Position numbers and translations under genes: made by a program. 64,000 nucleotides of DNA from Chloroflexi bacterium OHK40 (lineage in GTDB: Bacteria; Chloroflexota; Chloroflexia; Chloroflexales; Chloroflexaceae): the NCBI GenBank assembly GCA_004367505.1, contig SFCB01000283.1, positions 1 to 64,000 of the forward strand. The letters are read 5' to 3'. Shown here one piece after another: positions 23,978 through 34,068 of this stretch (the stretch's first letter is position 1; every line of letters begins with the position of its first letter). The notes under the pieces are model-generated. The model searched no databases and was not told where the DNA came from. It saw nothing but the letters and a program-made list of their open reading frames with translations.

Positions 23978-26320
23978 CTACTCGTCGAGATGCTGGCGGA
24001 ACCAGGCGAGCTGCTCCTGGGCCGCGTAGAGCTGATTCGCCGGGTCGGCCAGGCCATGGCCCTCGCCGACGAATTTGACCATGCGCGCCGGAACGCCACG
24101 ATTCACCAACTGGAGGTGCAGGTTCTCGTTCTGGACGATCGGCAGAAAGTCCTCGCTGCCGTGGAAGGTAAGCACCGCCGCCGTGATGGCGTTGGCAGAG
24201 TAGGCCGGCGAGTCGCGCCGGTATTCGGCGAGGTTGTTGTAGGGCGGCAGTCCTTCGAGGTAGGGCGTCAGCCGGTCGTAGTTGCGGGTCCACTCGGTGA
24301 TCATGTCCACCAGACCGCACTGCGGGTTGCCGGCCGCGTAGAGATCGGGGTAGCGCACCAGGCTCTGCAACACGAAGTAGCCACCGTACGAGCAGCCAGT
24401 GATGCCCACCTTGCCCGGACTCGTCCAGCCTCGCTGGATCATCTGGCGCACGATCTCGGCCTGCTCGTCGATGTCGATCTGCCCGTAGTTGCCGCCATCC
24501 GCCAGGGCATTGAAGGTCGCGGCGCTATAGCCCGGCCGCCCGGCAAGAGGCGTTATCAGCAGCGGCACGCCCATGCCCGGGAGCAGGGCGTAGGGGTCTT
24601 CCACATTGGCGAGCCAGCGGTTGATCATGGCTACGCCAGGGCCGCCCTGCTGCCAGACAACCACCCGTCCATCCTGCGGGGGGAAGGGCGCGTCGGCGGG
24701 CTGGATCAGCACACCCACCCGCACCTGGCCATTGCGCAGCGTGAAGCGTACCGGGTCCTGCCGTAGATTGGCGAAGAGCCGTAGTTCCTCATTCAGCCAG
24801 GTGAGCCGCACCAGGCCCCGGCCATCCCAACCCATCCGGTAGATATCCGGCGGCTCGGTGTAGGAGTTGTACATAAAGACGACCTGCCGGCTCTGGTTGG
24901 TGGCGTAGACGTTGTAGTAGGAGCCGGCCCGATCGGCCATGTTGCGGAGCTCACCGCTGACCCGGTTGTAGTAGTAGGGGTGGCGATCGCTGCCCTTGAC
25001 AGCGCGGAAGATAATCTCGTCAGGCGAGACGAACTCGGCCACAGCGCTGGCGAAGGCTGCGCCGCTGAAGAGATCGCTCTCCAGGCGGCCCACCTCGTTG
25101 AGGTCACGATCGTAAAAGCGGTAGGAGCTGCGCTCGGTAAACTGTGGTGTGTAGATGGGGTAGGTGCGCCCCTTGAGCCGCGCCGGGTGCCAGGCTTTCA
25201 CCAGCAGGGTGCGATGATCGGTCGACCAGGAAGCGGCCGAGAGGAGTGGCGGGTTGTCACCGCCAGGCCGCAGCACCTGCGTCGCGCCGCTGGCGAAATC
25301 CACCACATAGGTATTATTGTTCTGCAGAATCGGATTGATGCTCGGGGGCAGATTGCCCGTCGCGTCGCGGTAGACCTCCTCAGAGAGCAGGGCGCCGTCG
25401 TAAAAGGGGCGCGACCGTTCTGGATCCGCCAGGCCGTAGAACGAGGCGGCCAGGTGCGAGGAGTCGCGCGTCCAGACGCTACCAAAGGCCACCGAGGCCT
25501 CGGGGATGGTTGTTACGTAGCGCAGTTCGCTCCCGCCACGGGCATAGAGCACCAGGTCGAGGGTCGTGGGCGTGGCCTGGATCGTCTCGCTCTCGGCGCC
25601 TTCCTGTAGCATCCACACCCGGCTCATCGCCGGGCTGGCAAGGGCGCGATCAACGCGACGCTGGAGCGCGGGTGGCAGGGGGATGCGCTCGGCGCGAGCC
25701 ACGCCGGGGGCGTTGCGGGTGACGGGCACCTGGATAGGCCGGCCCACGGCCTCACCGTTGTCCTGCTCGGAGGGCGGCAACATCACAAGCAGGAAAAAGT
25801 CGAGATTAGGGGCCACAGAGACGATCCCGGTATTCTCAGGGAGCGGCACCGGCTCCGCGTTGATCGCCAGCGTCTCGCGGTCAATACGCAGCTTGACGAT
25901 CGCGTTGGCCTGCTCCTCGGCCGCGAAGTCCACCGCCAGGGCACCGATGGTGCGCTCGTCCAGCCAGCTGAAGCTGGAGAAGCCGGCGAGGGGCAGAGGC
26001 GAGTAGTTGCCCAAGGACTCGGGGTTGATCACGCTGGTGCTGCCGTCGTCGAGGCTCAGGAAGGCAAGCTCCTCACCAGAAGTGACGAGCACGGTCCGAT
26101 CGTCGGGGCTCACCGGGCTGATGGGCAGGCTGAAGACCGCTTCGTTCTGCAGGCGGTCCAGGCGATCGACCTCCTCCTCACTCAGGAGATCCGGCGGCGG
26201 CTCGGGCTTCTGGGTATCGACGACGAGGATGTTGTTCGGCTGCTCCTGGGCCTGCACGGGCACGATCGCGCCAGGTAGGGCTAGCAACAGCAGAACGGGC
26301 AGCCACCAGTGGGGGCGCAT
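23978..26320 (-). CDS. secreted S9-family (prolyl oligopeptidase-like) peptidase
   Basis: A 780-residue alpha/beta-hydrolase peptidase. A Sec signal peptide (MRPHWWLPVLLLLALPG, cut near VQAQ) precedes a long beta-propeller-like region. The C-terminal catalytic domain carries the nucleophile in GCSYGGYF (about residue 640), an Asp in the FHGSEDFLPI region (about 720) and the His in GEGHGLADP (about 755). The family removes dipeptides or acyl-amino acids from peptides. The protein should act outside the cytoplasmic membrane. The Gmad2 lipoprotein gene follows after 29 bp. The start is ATG 26320. Confidence 0.88.
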   Translation of the reverse strand: MRPHWWLPVLLLLALPGAIVPVQAQEQPNNILVVDTQKPEPPPDLLSEEEVDRLDRLQNEAVFSLPISPVSPDDRTVLVTSGEELAFLSLDDGSTSVINPESLGNYSPLPLAGFSSFSWLDERTIGALAVDFAAEEQANAIVKLRIDRETLAINAEPVPLPENTGIVSVAPNLDFFLLVMLPPSEQDNGEAVGRPIQVPVTRNAPGVARAERIPLPPALQRRVDRALASPAMSRVWMLQEGAESETIQATPTTLDLVLYARGGSELRYVTTIPEASVAFGSVWTRDSSHLAASFYGLADPERSRPFYDGALLSEEVYRDATGNLPPSINPILQNNNTYVVDFASGATQVLRPGGDNPPLLSAASWSTDHRTLLVKAWHPARLKGRTYPIYTPQFTERSSYRFYDRDLNEVGRLESDLFSGAAFASAVAEFVSPDEIIFRAVKGSDRHPYYYNRVSGELRNMADRAGSYYNVYATNQSRQVVFMYNSYTEPPDIYRMGWDGRGLVRLTWLNEELRLFANLRQDPVRFTLRNGQVRVGVLIQPADAPFPPQDGRVVVWQQGGPGVAMINRWLANVEDPYALLPGMGVPLLITPLAGRPGYSAATFNALADGGNYGQIDIDEQAEIVRQMIQRGWTSPGKVGITGCSYGGYFVLQSLVRYPDLYAAGNPQCGLVDMITEWTRNYDRLTPYLEGLPPYNNLAEYRRDSPAYSANAITAAVLTFHGSEDFLPIVQNENLHLQLVNRGVPARMVKFVGEGHGLADPANQLYAAQEQLAWFRQHLDE

Positions 26321-26421
26321 GCAGATGCTCCTTCAGGGGGCCGGGCAGGTGATTGGCCGGCCGGGGGGGGTGGGTATCGCTGCGTATCGGCGGAATTGTG
26401 TAAAGTGGAAACGCGATAATG

Positions 26422-26451
26422 ATACCAAACTTTTGGGGAAAATGGTATACT
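26422..26451 (+). promoter_or_regulatory. -10 box with overlapping inverted repeat before the LCP gene
   Basis: TATACT at 26446-26451 is a plausible -10 for the gene at 26544. It overlaps the right arm of an inverted repeat, ATACCA (26422-26427) and TGGTAT (26443-26448). The arms could be an operator in this AT-rich divergent gap. No good -35 was seen. Confidence 0.35.
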
Positions 26452-26543
26452 AGAACCTGATTAGTCTTTACGCTTTCCCGACAACATGGGTGAGACGGCC
26501 TCCGGGCAGTTCTCGTCACGCTGGCACAGACGGCATCAGCACT

Positions 26544-28016
26544 ATGGATTGCGCCGAGGCACGACGGCTCATCGACGCGGGAATCACGCCGGGCTCCACC
26601 GACCCACGGCGGGCGGCACTGGGGTTCCACCTGGGGCGCTGCGCGGGCTGCCGCGCCTACCGGGCTAATCCGGGCGACACGGGGCTCCTGGCGGCGCTCC
26701 TGGAGGAGGCGCCACCGGCACCAGTTCCCACCACGCCTCGGCCCGTCCGGGTGGCCAGCCGCCCCGGGGCGCTGCGCCCCCTGCGGCGCGGCGAACGAGC
26801 ACCCTGGTGGCGCTACGCCCTTCTCGGCGGGCTAGCCCTGCTGGTGGCCGGCCTGGGTATGCTGGTAGGCCGGGTAGCCATGGCTGCCTATACCATCCGC
26901 GACAATCTGGCGGCTATGCAGGTCACGGCGGCGCCCTCAATCGTGCCCACCCCGGCGCTCGTGGTCCCCACCGGCCCACCGGCGACCGCGCCAACCACGT
27001 CGATCACGACGGCCCTCCCAGCCGCAGGGGTGATCGACACGCCGCCCGATAGCGGCCTGCCTGCGGGCGAGCCGCCTGCCGCCGCGCCCGTTGGGGCGCC
27101 CTCGCCAGCGCCGCTCGCGAGTGTGACGCCAGTGCGCCTGCCTGCCGTGGGCGGGCCCGCGCCCATCCCCACCCTGATGGCCACGGTCGGCGTGCTCCCG
27201 GCGGTAGCCAGCGGCAAACCGGTGAACATCCTGCTCCTCGGCAGCGACCGGCGCCCCGGTGAGAGCTGGCAGACACGATCCGACGCGATCATGGTCGTAC
27301 GGTTGGAACCGGCACGCCAGCGCGTGGCGCTGCTCTCGCTCCCCCGTGATCTGATCGTCGCCATCCCCGGCGTGGGCCAGGCGCGCATCAACGCCGCCAC
27401 CGTCTACGGCGAGATGTACCCGGAGCTCGGCGGTGGCGCGGAGTTGGCCCGCCAGACGGTGAGCGATCTGCTCGGCATCCCGATCGACCACGTCGTCCGC
27501 GCCGACTTTCACGCCTTCATCGCGGCGGTGGACACGATTGGCGGTATCGAGATCGTAGTGGAGCAGGAGCTCTACGACCCTCAGTATCCGACGATGGACT
27601 ACGGGTATATGGTCGCCCACTTCCTCCCCGGCCCTCAGCATATGGACGGCGAGACGGCCCTGATCTACAGCCGTATCCGCCACATGGACAGCGACTACGC
27701 CCGCGCCAGGCGCCAGCAGCAGGTGATCCTGGCCATTCTCGAGCGGGTGCGCAAGGAGAATGTGCTGGGCCAGGTGCAGATGCTCGCCGACCTCTCCAGC
27801 GCCCTGCGTGACGATATTCAGACCGACCTGAGCCTCGATCAGATGATTGGCCTGGCCTGGGCGTTCCGGAGCTTCTCGCCCGACCAGGTCGAGCGCTACG
27901 CCCTCGACGAGAATCTCGTGTACCCCGGCGGCATCCCCGGCGACCCCTACGCCACCCTGCCGGCCGCCGGAGCGCTGCAGCTGGTGACCAGCCAGCTGCT
28001 CAACGGCGCGCAGTAG
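26544..28016 (+). CDS. LytR-CpsA-Psr (LCP) family transferase with N-terminal Cys/His motif
   Basis: A 490-residue membrane protein. The first 40 residues contain C3, then H29-x3-C33-x2-C36, the pattern of the anti-sigma (ZAS/zf-HC2) zinc finger. A transmembrane helix lies at about 95-115, then a long Pro/Ala/Thr linker. The LCP domain occupies about 224-420, with VNILLLGSDRRPGESWQTRSDAIMVV and LSLPRDLIVAIPG. LCP enzymes attach undecaprenyl-linked polymers to peptidoglycan or other acceptors. The N-terminal zinc-finger-like motif is unusual for the family and might tether a regulator. The start at 26544 is chosen because the Cys/His motif begins directly after it. Confidence 0.85.
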   Translation: MDCAEARRLIDAGITPGSTDPRRAALGFHLGRCAGCRAYRANPGDTGLLAALLEEAPPAPVPTTPRPVRVASRPGALRPLRRGERAPWWRYALLGGLALLVAGLGMLVGRVAMAAYTIRDNLAAMQVTAAPSIVPTPALVVPTGPPATAPTTSITTALPAAGVIDTPPDSGLPAGEPPAAAPVGAPSPAPLASVTPVRLPAVGGPAPIPTLMATVGVLPAVASGKPVNILLLGSDRRPGESWQTRSDAIMVVRLEPARQRVALLSLPRDLIVAIPGVGQARINAATVYGEMYPELGGGAELARQTVSDLLGIPIDHVVRADFHAFIAAVDTIGGIEIVVEQELYDPQYPTMDYGYMVAHFLPGPQHMDGETALIYSRIRHMDSDYARARRQQQVILAILERVRKENVLGQVQMLADLSSALRDDIQTDLSLDQMIGLAWAFRSFSPDQVERYALDENLVYPGGIPGDPYATLPAAGALQLVTSQLLNGAQ

Positions 28017-28126
28017 GCGCGCGGGCGCCTCTGCTACGGTCGAGCCGCCGTCTTTCCCGGATAGACATCACGAAGCCCGCAATCGGGGAGATGACAGCCG
28101 GACGCGCCTCGTGCCTGTTGGGCGCG

Positions 28127-29194
28127 TCAGCGCCGCAGGTAGACTGCAAGCGCGTCGGGGACGGGGCGCTGCTGGCGTTGCCAGAGGGGCTGGCCACGCC
28201 AGACGGCCTGGGTCGAGGTGTCGTCGTCGCCACCGAGGGCGCTGTGGCAGCCCATGTCGCGCAGGGCCTGGGCAAACGCTACGCCCACCACCCCACTCGA
28301 GTTGGCGAGCACCAGGAAGGAACGGCCATCGGGCAACTCACCCACGCACACGGCCGTCTTGGGGTAGCCACCACTGTAGACCTTGATCCGCCAATCGAGT
28401 TGCACGAAGTCCTCGCCGAGAGGATTGAAGGGGATGAACTCGCCGCTGGGGGCGACCACCTCCGGGTTGGCCACCTTCCCCTCCCAGAGGATCACCGGGC
28501 CGCCGCCAATCGCCTGCTGGCAGCCCGCGAGCTGCTCGGCGCTGAACAGCCCGATGCTGGCGCGCTGGCTCGGGTCGATACAGAGAGCGGCGCGGCCGGC
28601 GTTCACCCGGTAGACCACCCCATCGATCACCACGCTGCCCTCGTTGGAGGTGCGCACCGCGCCGTGGAAGCCAAAGGCCATGGCCCAGAGCAACTCCATC
28701 CCCTCGCGGACGGCGTAGGGGGCAGCGGCCATCTCGGCTACGGGAGCCAGATGCTGCTGCCCATCCGTCCAGATCGTATCGCCGGTGGCATCGCTGCCGG
28801 GGGTGGCCCCGTCGGCGTTGATCACCGCCACCTGAACGGCCTCGTCCAACCGCGCGACGGCGTAGACAAGCTCGCCGCCACCGGGCATCCCCCGGCGGTA
28901 CAGTTCCACGCGGCCCCCACCGGCGCTCTCCTGGAGGGCGCTGGCGGCGTTGAAGGCGGCGAGCCGTTCGGCGGCAGGTGGGGCGGCAGGCGTCTGCGGC
29001 TGCATGGCGCCTACCAGCGGCTCGACCGCCCCCCGCAACCCCTCACCGCCCCTGGAAACCTGGGCGATCGCTGCCGGCAGCGACCAGCGCGAAGGCACGG
29101 TAGCCGGCGTCTGCACAAACTGCACGACGAGATAGACCACGGCGAAGATCGCCAGGCCCCCGAGGACAAGGTTGTACGCCGGTCGCAGGAACAT
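28127..29194 (-). CDS. membrane-anchored phosphodiester glycosidase (NAGPA-like)
   Basis: A 355-residue protein with one N-terminal membrane helix (about 8-25), a Pro/Ala linker and a C-terminal domain. The blocks VVIDGVVYRVNAG, LPDGRSFLVLANSSGVVGVAFAQALRDMGC and GGDDDTSTQ resemble the phosphodiester glycosidase family (N-acetylglucosamine-1-phosphodiester alpha-N-acetylglucosaminidase). Bacterial members act on exopolysaccharide or wall polymers outside the cell. It is convergent with the LCP gene and next to other envelope genes. Assignment rests on the C-terminal motifs only. Confidence 0.65.
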   Translation of the reverse strand: MFLRPAYNLVLGGLAIFAVVYLVVQFVQTPATVPSRWSLPAAIAQVSRGGEGLRGAVEPLVGAMQPQTPAAPPAAERLAAFNAASALQESAGGGRVELYRRGMPGGGELVYAVARLDEAVQVAVINADGATPGSDATGDTIWTDGQQHLAPVAEMAAAPYAVREGMELLWAMAFGFHGAVRTSNEGSVVIDGVVYRVNAGRAALCIDPSQRASIGLFSAEQLAGCQQAIGGGPVILWEGKVANPEVVAPSGEFIPFNPLGEDFVQLDWRIKVYSGGYPKTAVCVGELPDGRSFLVLANSSGVVGVAFAQALRDMGCHSALGGDDDTSTQAVWRGQPLWQRQQRPVPDALAVYLRR

Positions 29195-29273
29195 CGGGGC
29201 CCACGCCTCAGATCAGCCACACCGGGGAGGGCACGCTCCGCCGCCATTCTACACTCTTTTGGAGTCCGGTGGT

Positions 29274-29301
29274 AGTATAGCACATATGTTCGTATTCGCA
29301 A
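29274..29301 (-). promoter_or_regulatory. promoter of the phosphodiester glycosidase gene
   Basis: On the minus strand TTGCGA (29301-29296) and TATACT (29279-29274) are 16 bp apart. It overlaps a plus-strand candidate, TTCGCA at 29295-29300 and TATAAT at 29319-29324 (18-bp spacer), which would serve the CapA-like gene. The two divergent promoters share -35 bases. Confidence 0.5.
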
Positions 29302-29477
29302 CCCGGGCGCCAGGCCGGTATAATCGTCGCATCCAGCGCGCTCACGCACTCCCGCTGGTAGGCAGCTGCCACGGATCACTTCGCCGCCCGATCGGCGTGG
29401 GTCGCCGTTCATTCATCTCAGGACGCCTGACCCTCACCCATGCGCCGAAGGCGCGTTAGCCCCACGTGGAGGCTTCT

Positions 29478-31817
29478 ATGCCCCGCCTCGCCCTGCTGAT
29501 CGTGCTCGTTGCCGTGCTGCTGGCCGCTCCGCCTCCGGCTCTGGCCCAGCGCCCTGATGGCCTCGACCAGCCGCTCACAACTCTCAATAGGTGTGGTGCG
29601 AGCGAGGCCGGCGAGGACCACTTCACCATCGCGGCCACCGGCGACACCTTTCCCCACGAGAATATTCAGGCCGTCGGCGAGGCTCAGGGCTACGATGTGC
29701 TCTTCGACTACGTTCGCCCGTTCCTCCAGGCAGCCGACCTGGCCTACACCAACTTCGACGGCGCGATGCTCGAGGGCGCCGGCTATAGCGGCTACCCGAA
29801 CTTTAACTTTAACCCGGCCCTCGCCACTGCCCTCAAGCAGGCCGGGATCGACGTCGTTTCCACGGCCAACAACCACATCCTCGACCGGGGTCCCGAGGGG
29901 CTCGACGCCACCCTGCGGGTGCTGGAGGCCAACGGCATTCTCCAGCACGGCGCCGTGTTGAGCAGCGCCACCGAGCGCCCACCCTACACCCGCATTACCC
30001 TCAGCCGTGGCGACGCCAGTCTCAGCGTCGGGTTCATCTCCGCCACCTGGGGCACCAACGGCATCGCCGACCCGTACAACCAGGTGAATCTGCTCTACGA
30101 GTCGAACAGCTACGGCAGCCAGGGCGGTGTGCGCGCCAGTGTGCTCGAGGCGATCGCCCAGGCTGACCGCGAGACAGAGCTCGTGGTGGTGGCGGCCCAC
30201 TTCGGCTACGAGTACCAGTTCTACCCCGACCAGAGCCAGATCGACGCGGCCCGGCGCATGGCCGAGGCCGGCGCCGACGTGATCCTTGGCGCCCAGGCCC
30301 ATACCTTGCAGCCAGTAGACCTGATCGACATGGGGAGTCGCAAGAGCCTGGTGATCTACTCGCTCGCCAACTTCCTCGCCTCTCAGGGTGCCTTCCAGGC
30401 CCAATCCTACGCTGCTACCGCCACCATCTTCTACGTGGGCGTGGCCCGTAGCCCCGACGGCCAGGTGCGCGTGACCGGCTATCGCTATCTGCCCACCATC
30501 CACGTGGATGGCGACACGCGCCCCGCGCCGATCCTCCCCGGCACTGCCGACGAGGTGATCGCCCACGTGCGCACGATCCTGCGCGACCCGTCTGGCTCGC
30601 GCCAGCTCCCCCCCGATCCTCCGCCGCCCGGCACCATTGTGGCTGTCTGCGCGCCGCTCACCCTTCCAGAGGCACCCGGGCAACCCATCCCCGGCGACTT
30701 CGCCCAGCACTACGCCTCGCTCGGCGGCTTTACGCCCCGCCCCCTCACCGACGCCATCGCCGTCTTGGGCCTGCCCCTGGCGCCACCGGCCGCCGAGCCC
30801 GCCGGTGATTGCGCCACGCCGGTGCCCGTGCTCTACACCGAGCGCCAGCGCCTGGAACTGCACACCGAGCAGCCCTGGCCCTACCGCGTTACCGGCACAC
30901 AGCTTGGCGCCCATGCGTTTGGCCTGCGCTACCCCGGTGTCGAGACCACGCGCCGCACCGATCTCGCCGCAGCCGACGCCTTCGCCGATACGCGATTCCG
31001 TACGTTCTACGAGCAGTACGGCGGCCTCGATATCTTCGGCTACCCGATCTCCGGCGCCCTGAGCGAAGACCACCCGGAGACGGGGGTGCCGACGACGGTG
31101 CAGTACTTCGAGCGCGCCCGCTTCGAACTGGCCCCCGATGCTCAACCCGGCGCGCCGCTCACCGACCAGGTACGCCTGGGACTGCTGGGCCGCGAGTTGC
31201 GCGAGGCGGGCGGTGCGGCGGCACTCTGCGGCGCGGCGGCTAGCTCCGTCGCCGCCGAGACGATGGGCGTGGGAAGCCCGGACAACACCCGGCCCACGTC
31301 CGTCCCCAGCGATGACCTGGCGCTGGTAGCCGATCTGCTCGCCCAGGCAGCCGGCGGGGTGGCGTGGTGGATTCCCACCCTGGCCGTGGTGGCCCTGGTC
31401 ATTGCCATCCTGGCCCTTTTGAGCTTCGCCGTGGCCGACTGGCGCGCCTACCAGCGGCGCGGCAGCCGCCGGGGCTACCGGCGCCGCCGGACGGCCTACG
31501 AGCGCTTCGGTGGGGCGCCTGTTCCCGGCTCGGGCGCCAGGGAGCTAGCGCGAGAACCAGGCACGACGAACCGGAGCACCACAAGCGAACGGCGTGCTGA
31601 CGCGCTCAATCCCTCGCCTGACGAGCCGTTCGTTCCGGACCATGCGCTGGAAGAGCGTGGGAACGGGGCGACGCGGAGCGGAGGGTCGGCCCGCCGGGTG
31701 CCGGAGTCCGAGCGCGGGATGGCGGGCGATGGGGCACCCGGGCCGCAGGGCGGGGGAGCGGGCCAGGCAGGCGCCGACGACGATGATGAGCTGCTGCGGA
31801 TTCTCCTCGGGCAGTGA
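29478..31817 (+). CDS. CapA-family (poly-gamma-glutamate synthesis-like) protein with C-terminal membrane anchor
   Basis: A 779-residue secreted protein. A signal peptide ([19 protein letters not shown]) precedes a PGA_cap metallophosphatase-like domain (about 45-310): [49 protein letters not shown] and [17 protein letters not shown] second region (about 470-580) contains [19 protein letters not shown] and [10 protein letters not shown], a repeat domain common in secreted Chloroflexota proteins. A transmembrane helix (about 630-655) and a basic, disordered tail follow. The tail contains a dispersed repeat (31544-31609) read in frame. CapA is linked to poly-gamma-glutamate export or capsule; the substrate here is unknown. 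The start at 29478 follows GGAGG. Confidence 0.85.
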   Translation: MPRLALLIVLVAVLLAAPPPALAQRPDGLDQPLTTLNRCGASEAGEDHFTIAATGDTFPHENIQAVGEAQGYDVLFDYVRPFLQAADLAYTNFDGAMLEGAGYSGYPNFNFNPALATALKQAGIDVVSTANNHILDRGPEGLDATLRVLEANGILQHGAVLSSATERPPYTRITLSRGDASLSVGFISATWGTNGIADPYNQVNLLYESNSYGSQGGVRASVLEAIAQADRETELVVVAAHFGYEYQFYPDQSQIDAARRMAEAGADVILGAQAHTLQPVDLIDMGSRKSLVIYSLANFLASQGAFQAQSYAATATIFYVGVARSPDGQVRVTGYRYLPTIHVDGDTRPAPILPGTADEVIAHVRTILRDPSGSRQLPPDPPPPGTIVAVCAPLTLPEAPGQPIPGDFAQHYASLGGFTPRPLTDAIAVLGLPLAPPAAEPAGDCATPVPVLYTERQRLELHTEQPWPYRVTGTQLGAHAFGLRYPGVETTRRTDLAAADAFADTRFRTFYEQYGGLDIFGYPISGALSEDHPETGVPTTVQYFERARFELAPDAQPGAPLTDQVRLGLLGRELREAGGAAALCGAAASSVAAETMGVGSPDNTRPTSVPSDDLALVADLLAQAAGGVAWWIPTLAVVALVIAILALLSFAVADWRAYQRRGSRRGYRRRRTAYERFGGAPVPGSGARELAREPGTTNRSTTSERRADALNPSPDEPFVPDHALEERGNGATRSGGSARRVPESERGMAGDGAPGPQGGGAGQAGADDDDELLRILLGQ
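31544..31609. repeat. TAGCGC repeat family member inside a coding region
   Basis: The tract begins CTAGCGCGAGAACC and contains GGAGCACC, GGCGTGCTGACGCGCTCAA. It matches the 60-bp repeat at 53886-53945 in order and orientation. Here it lies in the disordered C-terminal tail of the CapA-like gene and is read in frame, with its TAG out of frame. Boundaries are approximate. Confidence 0.55.
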
Positions 31818-31890
31818 GCCGGGCCTTTGCGACGGGCCAGGGTTGGCGGAGGTTCCGGGAGGCCCTGTGGTCCCTACAAGCCCCCGGCGC

Positions 31891-33996
31891 CTACCGCAGC
31901 GCCTCGCCGAGCGTGGTGGGGGTAAGCCCCATGGCGGCAAGCTGATCGAGGTAGCCGGGGAGAGCCTCAACAGTCGCCTGGCGCGCGTGGAGCAGGAGGA
32001 TCCCGCCCTGTGCCGCAGCGGGATCGGCGGCGGCCCGGGCCAGCCAGGCGGGCGCGGCGTAGTCATCGGCGCTCCAGTGGGCGGCCAGGTAGCCGCTCCG
32101 CGCCGCAAGCTCCACCAGTTCGGGCGTGAAGTCGCCGTAGGGGAAGCGGAAGAAGGGGCGCGGGCTGCGGCCGGCGGCGCTGGCGATGGCCTGCTCGGCG
32201 CGGGCGATCTCTTCGATCGCCCCCTCGGCGCTCAGCCCCGAAAAGGCCGGGTGAGTCTGGGACAGGTTACCGATCTCGTGGCCAGCGGCCAGGATCGCCT
32301 GGACGGCCTGAGGATACTGCTCGGCCCAACTCCCGGTGATGAAGAACGTCGCCTGCGTGGATCGCTCGGCCAGGAGATCGAGGATGGCGTAGACCGGCGC
32401 CTCATCGCCATTGATGTCGAAGGTGAGGGCGACCGCCGGCCGGGCAGGGTTCGCGCGCTCAATCAGCTGCGCCGGGGGGAGGGCCTCACCGTCGCTGTAG
32501 AGCGGCACCACCAGCGGGCGGCCCGGCCACAGCGGCGCGCCGGGCGGCAGCGCGTTCACGGCAGCAAGCGCCTCGGCGTCGCTGCCGGCCCGATCAGCAA
32601 TTGCGGCGAGCGTATCGCCGGCCTGGGCAACGTAGGTGGTGTAGCTCCGAGGGCGGGGAATAGAGGCACTGGCTGGCGCCGGAGCGGCTTCGAGCGTCAG
32701 CTCCACCTCGTCCACGGGTGGTGGCGCCTCACCGGGGAGCACCCGGCTGACCATCACGGCCAGCACGAGCAGGGCAACCCCGAGGGCGATCAGCTTCGGG
32801 CGCGCCACGCCCGTGGGCGTAGCCAGCCGCGCACGCAGCGCCGGAGCGCCCACAGTGGTTGTGGCGACCACAAAGGAGCGGGCGGTAGCCAGGGCCCTGG
32901 CTGCGCGGTCGCTCGTGGCCTGCCGTGGGCGCAGCGGCGTCCCGACGGGCAGGGGGGGGCCAGGCTCATCCCCCTGCTCTGGCAGAGAGCCGGCCCGAAC
33001 AGCGCCGGAAGCGGGCCGCAGCGCAAAGAGTTGTTCGCCGCCGGGCGCCAGCCAGACGCAGGGCGCGCCCCAGGAGCCATTGGCGCCGGCCAGGGCGGCG
33101 CGCCCGTCAGTAGCGGCGAGATCGACCGGATCGCCCTGAGCGATAGCGCTGTAGCACGGCCCGCTAAAGGCCGCCGCCAGCGCCGCATCGAGCCCGCCGA
33201 GGGCCACGGTGGCAAGGCCGAGGCGCCCATGGACGGTAGCCGCCACATCGACCACTGCGGCTGCGTCGGCCTCGAGCCCGGCGGCGATCGTCACGAAGCG
33301 CAGGGCGGGCGCCTCGGCGAGGATACCGGCGAGGCCGGCGCCATCGAGGCGCTAGCCGAGCAAGAGGCGCGCCGCCGAAGCAGCACCGCTCGCATCGGCG
33401 GCCACGAGGTGCAGCAAGTGGCAGGGCTCCTCGGCGAGGGCCTCGCGCAGGGCCAGCGGGTCGGCGTCGCGGAGGAGATCGACCACCAGGCTCCCTTCAC
33501 GCACAAGCGGGCCGAGAGCGCGGCCGAGGGGCTCAGCGGCGTCGGCAGCACCGGGAGCGCAGGCGATCAGCAGGCGCAGCGGGCCTGCCACAGCCAGCGG
33601 CGGGGCCGGGGCCACCCGCCCGGCCCGCACCAGGGTGTAGTCCTCGCGGATGGCGGGGCGCCAGGGTGACTCACGGCCCAGAGTCGCCAGTTCCCAGGGC
33701 AGGTTGGCCAACTCGGGCGGCGCCACCTCCAGCTGGATCTGCACCCGGGCGCCGGCCTCGTCGGCGCCACGGGCCACATCGATCAGGAGCTGGCGCACCG
33801 GCGCGGGGAAGAGCGCCCGGCCCAGCGCCAGCCCAAGGGCTTCGGGCGCGCCAGGCAGCGGAGGCAACTCCAGGGCAGCCTCGGCGCTGCGCCCGGCCGC
33901 CACCGCGCGCAGCGCATAGCCGGCGCTCCCGCGCCCGCCCACACTCAGCTGAAACGGCACCACCGCTGCCCGCATAAACTCCTGACGCATGCCCAT
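31891..33996 (-). pseudogene. CHAT-like / LysM / polysaccharide deacetylase protein split by an in-frame TAG
   Basis: Two frame-matched open frames (33996-33352 and 33351-31891) are separated only by a TAG at 33354-33352. Together they encode about 700 residues. The N-terminus looks like a CHAT (caspase-like) domain: ELANLPWELATLGRESPWRP, LRLLIACAPGAADAAEPL, CHLLHLVAA before the stop, and WGAPCVWLAPGGEQLF after it. The usual catalytic His (HxGHG) reads HLVAAD and the usual Cys position reads AAG, so protease activity is doubtful. A membrane helix, a LysM domain (YVAQAGDTLAAIADRAGSD) and a NodB deacetylase domain follow. In the deacetylase, TFDDG reads TFDING and the first metal-site His is Leu. 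It could be a pseudogene, a readthrough product or an assembly error. An internal start at GTG 33294 would give a 467-residue LysM-deacetylase alone. Confidence 0.75.
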
Positions 33997-34020
33997 GCTA
34001 GTTGGCGACGGTTTCCCGCC

Positions 34021-34049
34021 ACTATAGCACGGTGGCGGCCCCATGTCCA
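34021..34049 (-). promoter_or_regulatory. promoter of the CHAT/LysM/deacetylase gene
   Basis: On the minus strand TGGACA (34049-34044) and TATAGT (34026-34021) are 17 bp apart. The expected start near 34014 lies downstream of an earlier ATG at 34044, which supports translation from 33996 or 33990. Confidence 0.65.
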
Positions 34050-34068
34050 GAGCTGACGTGTGTAATTG

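Noticed and set aside
34000-34044. Earlier start (ATG 34044) for the CHAT-like gene
   Set aside because: It falls in the -35 box of the inferred promoter.
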